The notes under the pieces: generated by a model
What the model saw: only the letters and a program-made list of their open reading frames with translations
What the model was told of the DNA's origin: nothing
Database searches by the model: none
Position numbers and translations under genes: made by a program
In this document: positions 26,753-34,831 of the stretch, piece after piece
Numbering within the stretch: position 1 is the stretch's first letter
How the letters are laid out: each line of letters opens with the position of its first letter
Assembly: GCA_903822545.1 (NCBI GenBank)
Contig: CAIJPN010000135.1
Coordinates: 1 to 64,000 of the forward strand
Reading direction: 5' to 3'
Source of the DNA: an uncultured Anaerolineae bacterium
Lineage (GTDB): Bacteria > Chloroflexota > Anaerolineae > Anaerolineales > Villigracilaceae
DNA: 64,000 nt

Positions 26753-27202
26753 ATGAAAATTACCCGCAACCTTATCCTTCTCATTGTTTTCTCACTCTTT
26801 TTGGCCGCCTGCGGCCTGTTAAAAAGCGAGCTGGATACCAACCTGGAAAAATGGAAGTCCCAACACCCCGGCCACTACCGATACGATCTGCAAATCGGCT
26901 GTTTCTGCGCTTTCATGGATAAAATGCCGCTCAGCATCGAAGTTGAAAACGGGCAGGTGGTCAACATCAGCGATGCCACGGGTGCCGCGCCGTCAGCCCA
27001 GGAAATGGAGTGGTACGCCAGCTACACCACCATCGATAAAATCTTTGCCTATGCCCAAACTGCCACAACCGAAGCCGACCAGGTTGATATCCAGTACGAT
27101 CCTGATTTCGGCTACCCCACCCGGATCAGTATTGATTGGATAGAGCAGGCGATCGACGATGAAATGGGATTGACCGTCAGCAACTTCACGGTGATTCCGT
27201 AA
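26753..27202 (+). CDS. Lipoprotein, DUF6174-like
   Basis: 149 residues with a lipoprotein signal MKITRNLILLIVFSLFLAAC, the last Cys being the lipidation site. The mature part contains HYRYDLQIGCFC, IEVENGQVVNI and a C-terminal GYPTRISIDWIEQAIDDEMG, the pattern I associate with DUF6174. Function unknown. GGAG precedes the ATG. It is followed by its own terminator. Confidence 0.78.
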   Translation: MKITRNLILLIVFSLFLAACGLLKSELDTNLEKWKSQHPGHYRYDLQIGCFCAFMDKMPLSIEVENGQVVNISDATGAAPSAQEMEWYASYTTIDKIFAYAQTATTEADQVDIQYDPDFGYPTRISIDWIEQAIDDEMGLTVSNFTVIP

Positions 27203-27205
27203 AAA

Positions 27206-27255
27206 AATCCCCCAAACTTTGCCCCGCAAAAAACGCGGGGTGAAATTTGGGGGAT
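27206..27255. terminator. Bidirectional terminator between the lipoprotein and DUF456 genes
   Basis: TCCCCCAAACTTTGCCCCGC pairs imperfectly with GCGGGGTGAAATTTGGGGGA across an A-rich loop. An A-run precedes it. Confidence 0.75.
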
Positions 27256-27275
27256 GCAAACTGCCAGGCGAGGGT

Positions 27276-27782
27276 TTAAATCCAGACCGACAGCACCCAC
27301 AAGATGATCATCGCTGCCCCGATCCCCATCAGCGCCGCCAGTGACCAGCCGAAGCCGATCATCCAGGCTTTGGTGGAGTTCAGGGCCAGTTTCCAATCCA
27401 GCAAGCGGTGATATTCCGCGGCGTACAAAGCCAGGGGTGTGAATAACAGCGCCGCAAAGGGGGTCAGGAACAGGCTGGAGACGATCCCGGCTGTGTAGCC
27501 AATGGCAATCGAGCTCCAGGGCGTGCCCGTCTCGCGCAATTTCCGGGCGATGATGATGTTGTCCACGAAATTCCCGGCCAGCATCAAGCCAGTGATCAAC
27601 GCAAAAAGGAGCCAGTCCCAGATTGTCATCAGCCCAGAAAACGCCATTAAAACGGCGTACACCAGCGCCGCCAGCCAGATGACCGTAATCCCCGGGAAAA
27701 TGGGGATGATCATGCCAAACAGCCCGACCAGCATAAAGGTCAGGGTCAGCCATTGCGTGAGGAAGAGCATCCAATCAGGCAT
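27276..27782 (-). CDS. DUF456 membrane protein
   Basis: 168 residues, about five membrane segments. MLVGLFGMIIPIFPGITVIWLAAL matches the conserved N-terminal region of DUF456, and AGNFVDNIIIARKL and LFLTPFAALLF follow. The role is unknown. It sits downstream of serS on the same strand, separated by 64 bp that hold a small imperfect hairpin of the AGATAA/TTATCT type. Confidence 0.8.
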   Translation of the reverse strand: MPDWMLFLTQWLTLTFMLVGLFGMIIPIFPGITVIWLAALVYAVLMAFSGLMTIWDWLLFALITGLMLAGNFVDNIIIARKLRETGTPWSSIAIGYTAGIVSSLFLTPFAALLFTPLALYAAEYHRLLDWKLALNSTKAWMIGFGWSLAALMGIGAAMIILWVLSVWI

Positions 27783-27785
27783 GAG

Positions 27786-27846
27786 GTGGGAGATGATGGG
27801 GTAGGAGAAGATGAGATAACGAGAGTCTTATCTTCTCCTTCTCTCT
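27786..27846. repeat. Imperfect inverted repeat downstream of serS
   Basis: GAGAAGATGAGATAACGAGA faces TCTTATCTTCTCCTTCTCTC. It resembles the hairpin upstream of leuA at 63898-63956 and may be a dispersed repeat or the serS terminator. Confidence 0.5.
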
Positions 27847-29115
27847 TTATTTAATGATGTCAATCCCGCCCATCCACGGGCGGAGCACATCAGGGACGAC
27901 GATGGAACCATCAGCCTGCTGGTAGTTTTCCATAACGGCAATCAACGTGCGGGGCAGACCGAGGCCAGATCCGTTCAGGGTGTGGAGCAGGCGCGCTTTG
28001 CCGCCATCAGCAGGGCGATACTTTATATTCGCACGACGGGCCTGAAAGTCGCGCACATTCGAAATCGAGGAGACTTCCAGCCATTCATCGCAGCCAGGGG
28101 CCCAAACTTCAAGGTCATAGGTCATGGCCGAGCCAAAACCGATATCGCCGGTGCACAGGCGCTTGACGCGATAGGTCAAGCCCAGATCGGCGCAAGTTTG
28201 CTCGGCATCAGCCAGCATTTTGTGATGCAGTTCGTCCGAGACTTCGGGCTTGCAGTACATATACATCTCGACTTTGTCAAACTGGTGGCCGCGTTTGATG
28301 CCGCGAACATCCCGCCCGGCGCTCATTTTCTCGCGGCGAAAACAGGGCGTGTAGGCCGTATACAGGCGCGGGAGCGTGGCCTCGTCCAGGATTTCGTCCA
28401 TGTGCAGGCCAGTCAACGGGATTTCGGCGGTAGGGACAAAATAATAATCTTCTTCATGGTCTTTGTAGAGATTATCGGCGAACTTGGGCAGTTGCCCAGC
28501 GCCAAAAACGGTGGCGGTCTTGACCATGAAGGGCAGATATTGCTCGCGGTAGCCCTGGCGGATATGCAGGTCGAGCATCCAGGCGATCAGCGCGCGCTGG
28601 AGCCGGGCGCCCGCGCCGCTGAGAGTGTAGAAGCGCGAACCCGTCAGCTTGGTGCCGCGTTCAAAGTCGATGATGCCGAGCGCCGGGCCGAGGTCCCAGT
28701 GCGCTTTCGGCTGGAAATCGAACTTGCGCGGCTCGCCCATCGTGCGCAAGATGATGTTTTCGCTGTCGTCTTTGCCATAGGGCGTGCGCTCATCGGGGAT
28801 GTTGGGAATGGTCGAAACCAGGTAGTTGAGCTGGGTTTCGACTTCCGCCAGGTCTTTATCCAACCCGGAAATTTTATCGCCGACCACGCGCATGGCCTCC
28901 ACTTTGACCTGGCGCTCTGCCGGGTCTTTCATTTTGCCAATCTCTTTGGATGTGGCATTCCGCTCAGCCTTGAGCGACTCCACATCCGCGATGATTTCGC
29001 GACGTTTGGCATCGAGTTCCAAAATTTTATCCACTGGCGCGGGATTATCCTGCCGGTCGCGCATCGCCTTGCGGACAAGTTCCGGGTTCTCGCGGATTAA
29101 ATTGACATCAATCAT
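27847..29115 (-). CDS. serS: Serine--tRNA ligase
   Basis: 422 residues starting MIDVNLIRENPELVRKAMRD, followed by the antiparallel coiled-coil arm (about 30-110). Class II motifs follow: motif 2 in TPCFRREKMSAGRDVRGIKRGHQF and motif 3 in LNGSGLGLPRTLIAVMENYQ. It charges tRNA-Ser and, if selenocysteine is used, tRNA-Sec. AGGAGG lies 8 nt before the ATG. A longer in-frame reading from 29268 was rejected because it would run through the T-box leader. Confidence 0.96.
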   Translation of the reverse strand: MIDVNLIRENPELVRKAMRDRQDNPAPVDKILELDAKRREIIADVESLKAERNATSKEIGKMKDPAERQVKVEAMRVVGDKISGLDKDLAEVETQLNYLVSTIPNIPDERTPYGKDDSENIILRTMGEPRKFDFQPKAHWDLGPALGIIDFERGTKLTGSRFYTLSGAGARLQRALIAWMLDLHIRQGYREQYLPFMVKTATVFGAGQLPKFADNLYKDHEEDYYFVPTAEIPLTGLHMDEILDEATLPRLYTAYTPCFRREKMSAGRDVRGIKRGHQFDKVEMYMYCKPEVSDELHHKMLADAEQTCADLGLTYRVKRLCTGDIGFGSAMTYDLEVWAPGCDEWLEVSSISNVRDFQARRANIKYRPADGGKARLLHTLNGSGLGLPRTLIAVMENYQQADGSIVVPDVLRPWMGGIDIIK

Positions 29116-29457
29116 AAGTACCTCCTGGGGTAATGAGAATGAAAAACCGCCCCTCCTGTGCAGGACGAGGGGCGGCTCGTGGTACCACCTGCGTTCGCGC
29201 CGCTTTCCCCCTCTCCCTTTGGAAGAGGGCCGGGGTGAGGGCGCCTCGGTCTGCGCTATAACGGGCATCCCCGGCTCTCTTACTGCGTAGCACAGGATTA
29301 ATCTTGTGCCACAAACACCTGCGAGAGCAACCGTAAAACGAAATAAATTTCGTTTTACAACCGGAGGGGATTTCCCTGCTTGGCCTGCTGCCTCGCACCA
29401 ACCGGCAACTCTCTGGAAAGCGACGCGGGTACTTATCTCCGGGCTGTCTTTGATGGC
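29116..29457 (-). ncRNA. T-box riboswitch controlling serS
   Basis: Reading on the minus strand, the conserved T-box AGGTGGTACCACG lies at 29178-29191, followed by a terminator (29142-29175: GCCGCCCCTCGTCC stem, then T-run). Stem I is formed by CCGGAG after the AGUA-like bulge pairing with CTCCGG. The triplet TCC at 29368-29370, in GGGAAATCCCC just 5' of the closing strand, is the probable specifier codon and reads Ser. Uncharged tRNA-Ser would favour antitermination. A family B palindromic repeat (29207-29245) is inserted between the stem regions and the antiterminator. Confidence 0.85.
29207..29245. repeat. Family B repeat inside the serS T-box leader
   Basis: CCCCCTCTCCCTTTGGAAGAGGGCCGGGGTGAGGGCG has the CCCTCTCCC...GGGTGAGGG organisation found in aroC, aroE and aroF. 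In the leader RNA it would add an independent hairpin between the sensor stems and the antiterminator. Confidence 0.7.
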
Positions 29458-29460
29458 TAG

Positions 29461-29488
29461 ATTATACGCGCAGAAAGGCGAATGTCAA
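29461..29488 (-). promoter_or_regulatory. Consensus promoter of the serS T-box transcript
   Basis: Minus-strand TTGACA (29483-29488), 16-bp spacer, TATAAT (29461-29466). This is a perfect match to housekeeping sigma boxes and places the transcript start near 29454. Confidence 0.85.
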
Positions 29489-29512
29489 GAAGCAGCGCGA
29501 TAAATCCTGGAT

Positions 29513-29547
29513 AAAAAAGCCCGCGTCTGTTTGGCAGAGCGGGCTTT
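29513..29547 (-). terminator. Intrinsic terminator of the OsmC gene
   Basis: On the minus strand AAAGCCCGCTCTGCC pairs with a GCGGGCTTT arm, followed by a run of T. It starts soon after the OsmC stop. Confidence 0.8.
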
Positions 29548-29554
29548 GGCATTT

Positions 29555-29971
29555 TTAGAGCAGTTTGGCCGATAATTTGATTTCCGGCCCGGCCAGTGCT
29601 TTAGAAACCGGACAATTTTGCTTGGCCGCTGCGGCTTTTTCCTGGAAAAGCTCTTCCGAAAGCCCCGGCACTTCCGCCTCGCAATTGAGTTCGATCAGGC
29701 TGATGGTGGGGCCATCCGTCAGGTGGACAGTGGCGGTGGTGCGGATGCTGGTGGCGGTAAAACCTTCCTTGGTCAGCAGGGCCGATAGGAACATGGAAAA
29801 ACAACCGGCCTGCGCCGCGCCAATCAGTTCTTCGGGGTTGGTGCCTTTGCCAGATTCAAAGCGCGAAGCAAAAGTGAACGGGCCTTCATACGCACCGCTG
29901 GCCAGTTTCATCGTACCGGCGCCATCTTTAAGCGTGCCTTTCCATTCGGCGGAGGAAGTACGGGTTGTCAT
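29555..29971 (-). CDS. osmC: OsmC-family peroxiredoxin-like protein
   Basis: 138 residues. MTTRTSSAEWKGTLKDG opens the OsmC-type N-terminus. The two redox cysteines lie in AAQAGCFSMFLS and KQNCPVSKAL, as in OsmC/Ohr enzymes that reduce organic hydroperoxides with a lipoylated or thiol partner. NPEELIGAAQAGCF is more OsmC-like than Ohr-like. It is a single-gene unit with its own terminator. Confidence 0.88.
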   Translation of the reverse strand: MTTRTSSAEWKGTLKDGAGTMKLASGAYEGPFTFASRFESGKGTNPEELIGAAQAGCFSMFLSALLTKEGFTATSIRTTATVHLTDGPTISLIELNCEAEVPGLSEELFQEKAAAAKQNCPVSKALAGPEIKLSAKLL

Positions 29972-30054
29972 TGTTTATCTCTCTTTCTCTTGGTAATTTT
30001 CGGATGATTGCCCCGATTTTAGCATCAAATTTGGATAATATTTATCAGAATTTT

Positions 30055-30672
30055 CTAAGATTTTATTTCGTTGCCCATGAATTCTTCGGCCGTGGCGTGA
30101 CCAGGCTGGCTGATGCCCTCACGTTTGAACACTTTCCCTGCGGTGAGAAACAGGATTTTAATATCGAGCCAAAACGACCAGTTGTCCACATACCACACAT
30201 CCAGCCGGAATTTATCTTGCCAGGTGAGAGCGTTGCGCCCATTGACCTGGGCCCAACCAGTCAGGCCGGGCAGCACATCATGGCGGCGGGCCTGCTCCGG
30301 GCTGTAGCGCTCGAGATACTGCATCAGCAGCGGGCGCGGGCCAACCAGTGACATCTCGCCGCGCAGGATGTTGAACAGCTCGGGCAATTCATCCAGGCTG
30401 GAAGCGCGCAGGAAACGCCCAAAGCTGGTGAGGCGCTGCGAATCGGGCAGCAGGTTCCCAGCCTGGTCGCGGGCATCCGTCATGGTGCGGAATTTGTGGA
30501 TGTGGAAGGGTTTGCCCTTGTAACCGGGGCGCTTTTGGCTGAAGAGTATTGGGCTGCCGAGGAAAATCCGCACCAAAACTGCCATCGCCAGCAAAAGCGG
30601 TGAAACGATGACCAGCCCAAAGACGGCTGCTGTCAGGTCGAAGATGCGTTTGGAGAGGGGGATGCGGCTCAC
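30055..30672 (-). CDS. Sugar-phosphate transferase, bacterial sugar transferase family
   Basis: 205 residues. One N-terminal membrane segment (LTAAVFGLVIVSPLLLAMAV) is followed by FHIHKFRTM, SLDELPELFNILRGEMSLVGPRP and LPGLTGWAQVNGRN, the signature of WcaJ/PglC-like enzymes that place the first sugar phosphate on undecaprenyl phosphate. This one is short, lacking the extra N-terminal helices of WcaJ. The sugar cannot be inferred. No polysaccharide locus surrounds it. Confidence 0.9.
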   Translation of the reverse strand: MSRIPLSKRIFDLTAAVFGLVIVSPLLLAMAVLVRIFLGSPILFSQKRPGYKGKPFHIHKFRTMTDARDQAGNLLPDSQRLTSFGRFLRASSLDELPELFNILRGEMSLVGPRPLLMQYLERYSPEQARRHDVLPGLTGWAQVNGRNALTWQDKFRLDVWYVDNWSFWLDIKILFLTAGKVFKREGISQPGHATAEEFMGNEIKS

Positions 30673-30696
30673 GCGGGAGATTTTATCAGTTAAACC

Positions 30697-30723
30697 GTAG
30701 CGCGGGATAATATCCCGCGCTAC
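30697..30723. repeat. Family A palindromic repeat
   Basis: GTAGCGCGGGATAATATCCCGCGCTAC is a perfect palindrome around a 2- to 3-nt centre. Compare GTAGCGCGAAATAGCATTTCGCG at 12074: arm bases differ but stay complementary. Confidence 0.85.
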
Positions 30724-30745
30724 GAGCTGATTTTTGCTCTCGTTT

Positions 30746-30841
30746 CCCTCATCCCTGCCCTTCTCCCGGGCGGGAGAAGGGTTCCCATCTGATGATATTG
30801 ATGCGTCCCCTCCCCCCTCGGGGGAGGGCGGAGGGTGAGGG
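30746..30841. repeat. Family B double repeat downstream of the exported Fe-S partner gene
   Basis: CCCTCATCCCTGCCCTTCTCC and a matching GGGAGAAGGG arm are followed about 30 bp later by CCCCTCCCCCCTCGGGGGAG then GGCGGAGGGTGAGGG. A near-identical element is at 46584-46659. Confidence 0.8.
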
Positions 30842-30849
30842 AAACGTAG

Positions 30850-31620
30850 TTACTTTTTAACCTTATCCACTTCTGCCTGGAGCTGGGTTTTAATGGTTTC
30901 GAAGCTCAGGCCTTTTGCGGTGCAGTAGTCTTTGGCGGTGATGCTGGGTTCCGGGAGCGGGCCGCCGATGATTTGTTCGATGGCAGCTTGTGGCACGCCC
31001 CAAGAGAGCAGCTCGCCAAAGGTGGTTTTGCCTTTAACCATATTTGTGCTGGCAGTGACCGGGGTTTCTGCGGCGGGGGCAGTTTGCGGGGTGGGAGTGG
31101 CCTCCGGCGCGGTGGCAGGCGGCAGGGCGGATTCTGATCCGGCGGCGAGATTGGGTACGGTGTGCGCTTGCAGGTAGGCCAGGCGCTCAGGGTCAAGATT
31201 CCGCTCCAGCAGCAGTTCCGCCGCAGATTCTGGCATGTAGATATCGGTGGAAAGATCGTAGGGCTGTCCGTTATAGAAGGCGACGAACAACCGCACTGAG
31301 TTGGTGCCGATTTCGAATTCGGAACTGGCATAGAGTTCTTCAAGACCTTTGACCTGGAATGCATCGGGCTCGCCCTCGCTGACGCCGAAGGCTTTGGCCA
31401 GGAGCATGCCACTGATACCGAAGTTCTTTTCGATGTCGCCAAAGGTGTAGCTGCCACGGATATCGGCGGGGTTGGCCTGTCCGGCAAATTCGCCTTCGGT
31501 GAATTTGGCCGGTTCTTTGGTGGTGGTGGTCTGCCACAGTCCCAGCGCCGATGAGACCATGATGCCACCGAATATCATGACGATGACGAGCGCGGCCAGG
31601 GTTTTGGATGTGATGTTCAT
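30850..31620 (-). CDS. Membrane-anchored exported protein with two repeated modules
   Basis: 256 residues starting MNITSKTLAALVIVMIFGGI (membrane anchor). Two related modules follow: the first has GSYTFGDIEKNFGISGMLLAKAFGV, the second KGKTTFGELLSWGVPQAAIEQIIGG, separated by a Pro/Ala/Thr-rich linker of about 40 residues. Both have the pattern TFG-[DE]-[IL]...GIS/GVP followed by a helix. The gene starts 11 bp after the membrane Fe-S gene and is probably an operon partner working outside the membrane. I do not recognise the domain. GAGGA precedes the ATG. Confidence 0.75.
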   Translation of the reverse strand: MNITSKTLAALVIVMIFGGIMVSSALGLWQTTTTKEPAKFTEGEFAGQANPADIRGSYTFGDIEKNFGISGMLLAKAFGVSEGEPDAFQVKGLEELYASSEFEIGTNSVRLFVAFYNGQPYDLSTDIYMPESAAELLLERNLDPERLAYLQAHTVPNLAAGSESALPPATAPEATPTPQTAPAAETPVTASTNMVKGKTTFGELLSWGVPQAAIEQIIGGPLPEPSITAKDYCTAKGLSFETIKTQLQAEVDKVKK

Positions 31621-31631
31621 GGTGTCCTCGT

Positions 31632-32504
31632 TTATTTTGCGCTGGTGGCGGGGGTTTTCCTGCTGGTGGAGAGCATGACGGTTTTCGCGACCGGGCAGAT
31701 GGCTTCGGATGTGCATTCCATGCAGCTGATGCACTGATGGTCGCGTACGACGGTTTTGGTATCCACTTTGATGTTCATCGGGCACATGATCGAGCAGGCG
31801 CCGTCGGCTTTGCAGGTGCTTTCGTTGCGGTGGATGCCAAAGATGCGGAAAAGGTTGCTCAGGCCGAGCAACGCGCCGTAGGGGCAGGCATATTTGCACC
31901 ACGGGCGTTCGACGAAGAGCGAGAGCAGCAGGGTGATTCCGAGCACGACCAGCCCGCCGATGGCGACTTCGCTGCTCCACAGGTGGAACATGGCAGAGTA
32001 GGGATCGTAGGCATCGAAAAAGAGTGTGCCGGTGGTGGCGGTCATGTACAGCACCCAGGCCAATACGCCGTAGCGCAGATAGCGCAGTACATTATCCAGT
32101 TTTTCGGGAACGAAGTGGTTGAAGCGGCGGCGGAAGATTTTGCGTCCAATCTCGCTGACCCATTCCTGCACCGTGCCAAGCGGGCAGGCCCATCCGCAGA
32201 AAGCCGGGCCGACCAGGATGGCCAGCGCGAAGCCGATCGCCATGAGCGTGAAAGCGGATTGATGGACTTTCTGGACAAGCGTGCCAACCGTCAGGAACTG
32301 GTAGAGCGTTTCCACGCCACCAAACGGGCAGATGGCGTGCACCGACGCGCTCGAAAGCAGCGGGATACCGCCTCCGCTCTCTGCCAGGGTGTGGTTGATG
32401 GTGATCGCCAGCACCAGGACGAAGAAGAAAGCCTGCACCACCTTCCGCAGCCAGATGCTGCGCGGGCGGAAAATCCGAATGCGTTTGCCGAATAATGTAA
32501 CCAT
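31632..32504 (-). CDS. NapH/NosR-like membrane protein with four Fe-S-type cysteine motifs
   Basis: 290 residues with about five membrane segments. Two cysteine motifs sit near the membrane, FCGWACPLGTVQEW and WCKYACPYGALLG, as in NapH, NosR and RdxA/CcoG proteins. A C-terminal ferredoxin-like domain has CKADGACSIMCPMN and CISCMECTSEAICPV, enough for two [4Fe-4S] clusters. It probably moves electrons across the membrane. It is not clustered with nap, nos or cco genes here, so its donor and acceptor are unknown. Confidence 0.85.
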   Translation of the reverse strand: MVTLFGKRIRIFRPRSIWLRKVVQAFFFVLVLAITINHTLAESGGGIPLLSSASVHAICPFGGVETLYQFLTVGTLVQKVHQSAFTLMAIGFALAILVGPAFCGWACPLGTVQEWVSEIGRKIFRRRFNHFVPEKLDNVLRYLRYGVLAWVLYMTATTGTLFFDAYDPYSAMFHLWSSEVAIGGLVVLGITLLLSLFVERPWCKYACPYGALLGLSNLFRIFGIHRNESTCKADGACSIMCPMNIKVDTKTVVRDHQCISCMECTSEAICPVAKTVMLSTSRKTPATSAK

Positions 32505-32656
32505 GGGAAAAGCTCCTGTAGTAATTTGATGTCACAGTGTAAATTTTATTTGTACATTTTCGGCAAAATGTATGTAAAGATTGTGTAAAGTTTGGGGAAT
32601 GGCAAAACTCAGGTGAATTTGTGAAATTTGTCAGTATATGCAGCGTGGTTGGGGCG

Positions 32657-32662
32657 TATAAT
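32657..32662 (+). promoter_or_regulatory. -10 box of the small membrane-protein gene
   Basis: TATAAT about 42 bp upstream of the ATG at 32705, with a TTGGGG-like sequence too close to be a good -35. The gene itself has AGGAGAG before its start. Confidence 0.45.
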
Positions 32663-32704
32663 AATTCCATATCTATTTTTGCTTGGGTGCAGGAGAGTAA
32701 AAAT

Positions 32705-33121
32705 ATGGATCCCATAACCGGTTTGTTGCTATTGATTTTGTTTTATTGGGGTTTTGTCTGGATTATCAGTTTCTTGGCGTTTTATCAAATTAAAGCAGAG
32801 AACAAAGATACGAGGGATCACTCCATAGCCTTATTTGGAGTGGTTGTTTCTCCATTGGCAGCCCCCTTTGTGCTGTGTTGGTATGTTCTTAAGGTGGTGG
32901 TACAGTTTTTCTGGATGATCGTTTTATCCCTCTTTTCTATTCTTTCCATGGGAATCATTTTTATTGCCTTTGCTATCATTACCCACCTGCCAAAATCCTC
33001 GCTCCTTGGCCCATTGATTCGATTTACAAAACGTCAGCTGGAGAAATTGATCCGGTTCTTTCGAAAACAGGGGAAGGTCATTCCTCCAGATGGATCACCC
33101 CTAAAGCCCGAAAACGCGTAA
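32705..33121 (+). CDS. Small membrane protein of unknown family
   Basis: 138 residues starting MDPITGLLLLILFYWGFVWI, with about three membrane segments and a basic, Pro-containing tail (FTKRQLEKLIRFFRKQGK). The nucleotide composition is more A/T-rich than neighbouring genes. AGGAG lies 9 nt before the ATG. No family recognised. A strong terminator follows. Confidence 0.7.
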   Translation: MDPITGLLLLILFYWGFVWIISFLAFYQIKAENKDTRDHSIALFGVVVSPLAAPFVLCWYVLKVVVQFFWMIVLSLFSILSMGIIFIAFAIITHLPKSSLLGPLIRFTKRQLEKLIRFFRKQGKVIPPDGSPLKPENA

Positions 33122-33138
33122 GCATCTTTCCGTTAAAC

Positions 33139-33184
33139 AAAAGCGGAGAGCGCTCCCGTGATGGATGCCGCTCTCCGCTTTTAT
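33139..33184. terminator. Terminator after the small membrane-protein gene
   Basis: AAAGCGGAGAGCG pairs with CGCTCTCCGCTTT across about 15 nt, with T-rich and A-rich flanks on both sides. Confidence 0.8.
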
Positions 33185-33195
33185 TTTCTCCGCGC

Positions 33196-33666
33196 TCAGG
33201 CTTTGTGCGCTTTCTGGAAGTGATGATAGGGTATCAGCATCAGCATCCCCACCAGCATGACAATCTGACCAATCTCCACACCCACAGCCTGCCATGGGCC
33301 AAAAAACGGCACTTCGGGAAAAGATTGCGTGCCCATGCCAAAAATATCGGCCATGCCCGTGAAGATGGCAATCACATAGCCTGTGCTCAACAGCCGCAAG
33401 CCAATATCCCCGGCAATGGTGCGTTCCTGCCCATTCCAGAGCGATCCCAGGCCAATATATCCACCCAGACACATCAAGCCCAGGCCAAATTCAAAAACGA
33501 TAATCTGCACAAACCCAACCACCGGGCTGCGATCAAGATTGAAAAACTCAGGTTTTGCGCCGATGATGAAGATCACAAAACCCAACACCGCAAAAAATAA
33601 CCCTACGCGGGTGCGTTCACGCACCGGGAAGTTTACCGATGGAGCCGGGACGGGTGTTTCAGTCAT
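33196..33666 (-). CDS. Four-helix membrane protein of unknown family
   Basis: 156 residues, four predicted membrane segments beginning VGLFFAVLGFVIFIIGA, then FVQIIVFEFGLGLMCLGG, STGYVIAIFTGMADIFG and VGVEIGQIVMLVGMLMLI. The start overlaps the M19 peptidase stop as ATGA, so the two are translated together. I do not recognise the family. Confidence 0.7.
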   Translation of the reverse strand: MTETPVPAPSVNFPVRERTRVGLFFAVLGFVIFIIGAKPEFFNLDRSPVVGFVQIIVFEFGLGLMCLGGYIGLGSLWNGQERTIAGDIGLRLLSTGYVIAIFTGMADIFGMGTQSFPEVPFFGPWQAVGVEIGQIVMLVGMLMLIPYHHFQKAHKA

Positions 33667-34754
33667 GCTGGCATCCCCCGGCGCAGCACATCCAGCCAGT
33701 TGCCGCCAAAAATTGCGGTAATATCTTCAGCGCTGTATCCACGCGCGGCAAGTACCGGGGCGACCTTCTGCAAATCGGAAATCGTGTCCATTTCAAGCGG
33801 GATATGATGCAGCCCAAAGCCGCCGTCAAAATCGGTACCCCAGGCCACATGCCGGGCATTCCCGGCAATCTGGCAGACGTGGTCAATGTGATCTGCAATG
33901 GTTTCCAACGAGCAGAAATTGCGCGGAGTGTCAGTTGTCCAGCCATATTTCAGGAATTGGTTGGTGGGAATGATGCCGATGACGCCATCGCGCTCGATCA
34001 GCCGGGCAATGACATCATCGCTCAAAAAGCGGTTGCTGGTGGAACCCTTGAGCATTGCCAGCGGATTGGCGTGCGAGGCAATAATATTGCCCGGGTAAAT
34101 ATCCAGCGCCTGGTAAACCGCCTGTTGATCCATGTGGCTGATATCGAGCGTGAAACCGATTTCGGCCATGCCCCGCAGCAACGCAACCCCATCCACAGTC
34201 AACGGGCCAGGTTCACGAGTACCCCCGCAAAAGCGGGTTCCAGCCCAGGCCGGGCCGATAAAGCGCACGCCCAATTCCCACCATTCCTTCAGTTCAGAGG
34301 GGGAACGCACACCTTCTGCGCCTTCCATCAAGATAATCAGTCCCACCGGATGGCCGGTTTCGGGTGCGGGAAGCTTCCAAAGCTCCAGGTGAGATTCCAC
34401 ATCTTTTTGGGTGAACAACAGCCGGAATTTATCGGGGTGCTGGTCAGCCAGGCGGTGATAGGCTTCCGCCTGGGTTTTGTAGAGCCTGTAGGCCTCGTCA
34501 AAATCCCTGTAAATTTGGTTATCCCACTCCCCGGCCAGGGCCCGGCGCACGGGAGAGACAAACAGTGTGCTGAAAATGATGCCCACACTCCCCTTTTGGA
34601 ACTCTGACCATCCCAAAATGCTCTCCCCGTTCATCTGTACCGGCATGCCACCAGCTTCCCGCTGACGAGTTGTGTGCGCCGACTGGGTATAGTCACGCCC
34701 GAAAGTGAGCATATTCCAGGCCAGATCTTGATGTGCATCAATAATAAAATACAT
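33663..34754 (-). CDS. Membrane-dipeptidase-like metallohydrolase (peptidase family M19)
   Basis: 363 residues starting MYFIIDAHQDLAWNML, where H-x-D are the first zinc ligands. Further metal-site motifs are LIMEGAEGV (bridging Glu), LDISHMD and IASHANPLAM. The fold is the TIM-barrel amidohydrolase of renal dipeptidase, which cleaves dipeptides; the bacterial substrate may include D-amino-acid peptides. AGGAA precedes the ATG. The stop overlaps the next small membrane gene. Confidence 0.88.
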   Translation of the reverse strand: MYFIIDAHQDLAWNMLTFGRDYTQSAHTTRQREAGGMPVQMNGESILGWSEFQKGSVGIIFSTLFVSPVRRALAGEWDNQIYRDFDEAYRLYKTQAEAYHRLADQHPDKFRLLFTQKDVESHLELWKLPAPETGHPVGLIILMEGAEGVRSPSELKEWWELGVRFIGPAWAGTRFCGGTREPGPLTVDGVALLRGMAEIGFTLDISHMDQQAVYQALDIYPGNIIASHANPLAMLKGSTSNRFLSDDVIARLIERDGVIGIIPTNQFLKYGWTTDTPRNFCSLETIADHIDHVCQIAGNARHVAWGTDFDGGFGLHHIPLEMDTISDLQKVAPVLAARGYSAEDITAIFGGNWLDVLRRGMPA

Positions 34755-34792
34755 AATAATTCCTGAATACTTACCGTGTGCTATAACGAAAA

Positions 34793-34820
34793 AAGAGCGC
34801 ACCGGCGAGGTGCGCTCTTT
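34793..34820 (-). terminator. Terminator of the S1-domain gene
   Basis: AAGAGCGCACC pairs with GGTGCGCTCTT around GGCGA, with a T-rich tail on the minus strand. Confidence 0.8.
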
Positions 34821-34831
34821 AGTGGCCGGGT

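Noticed and set aside
27847-29268. Extended serS start at 29268
   Set aside because: The extra residues would be translated from the T-box leader. The internal ATG at 29115 has AGGAGG and gives the normal SerRS N-terminus.
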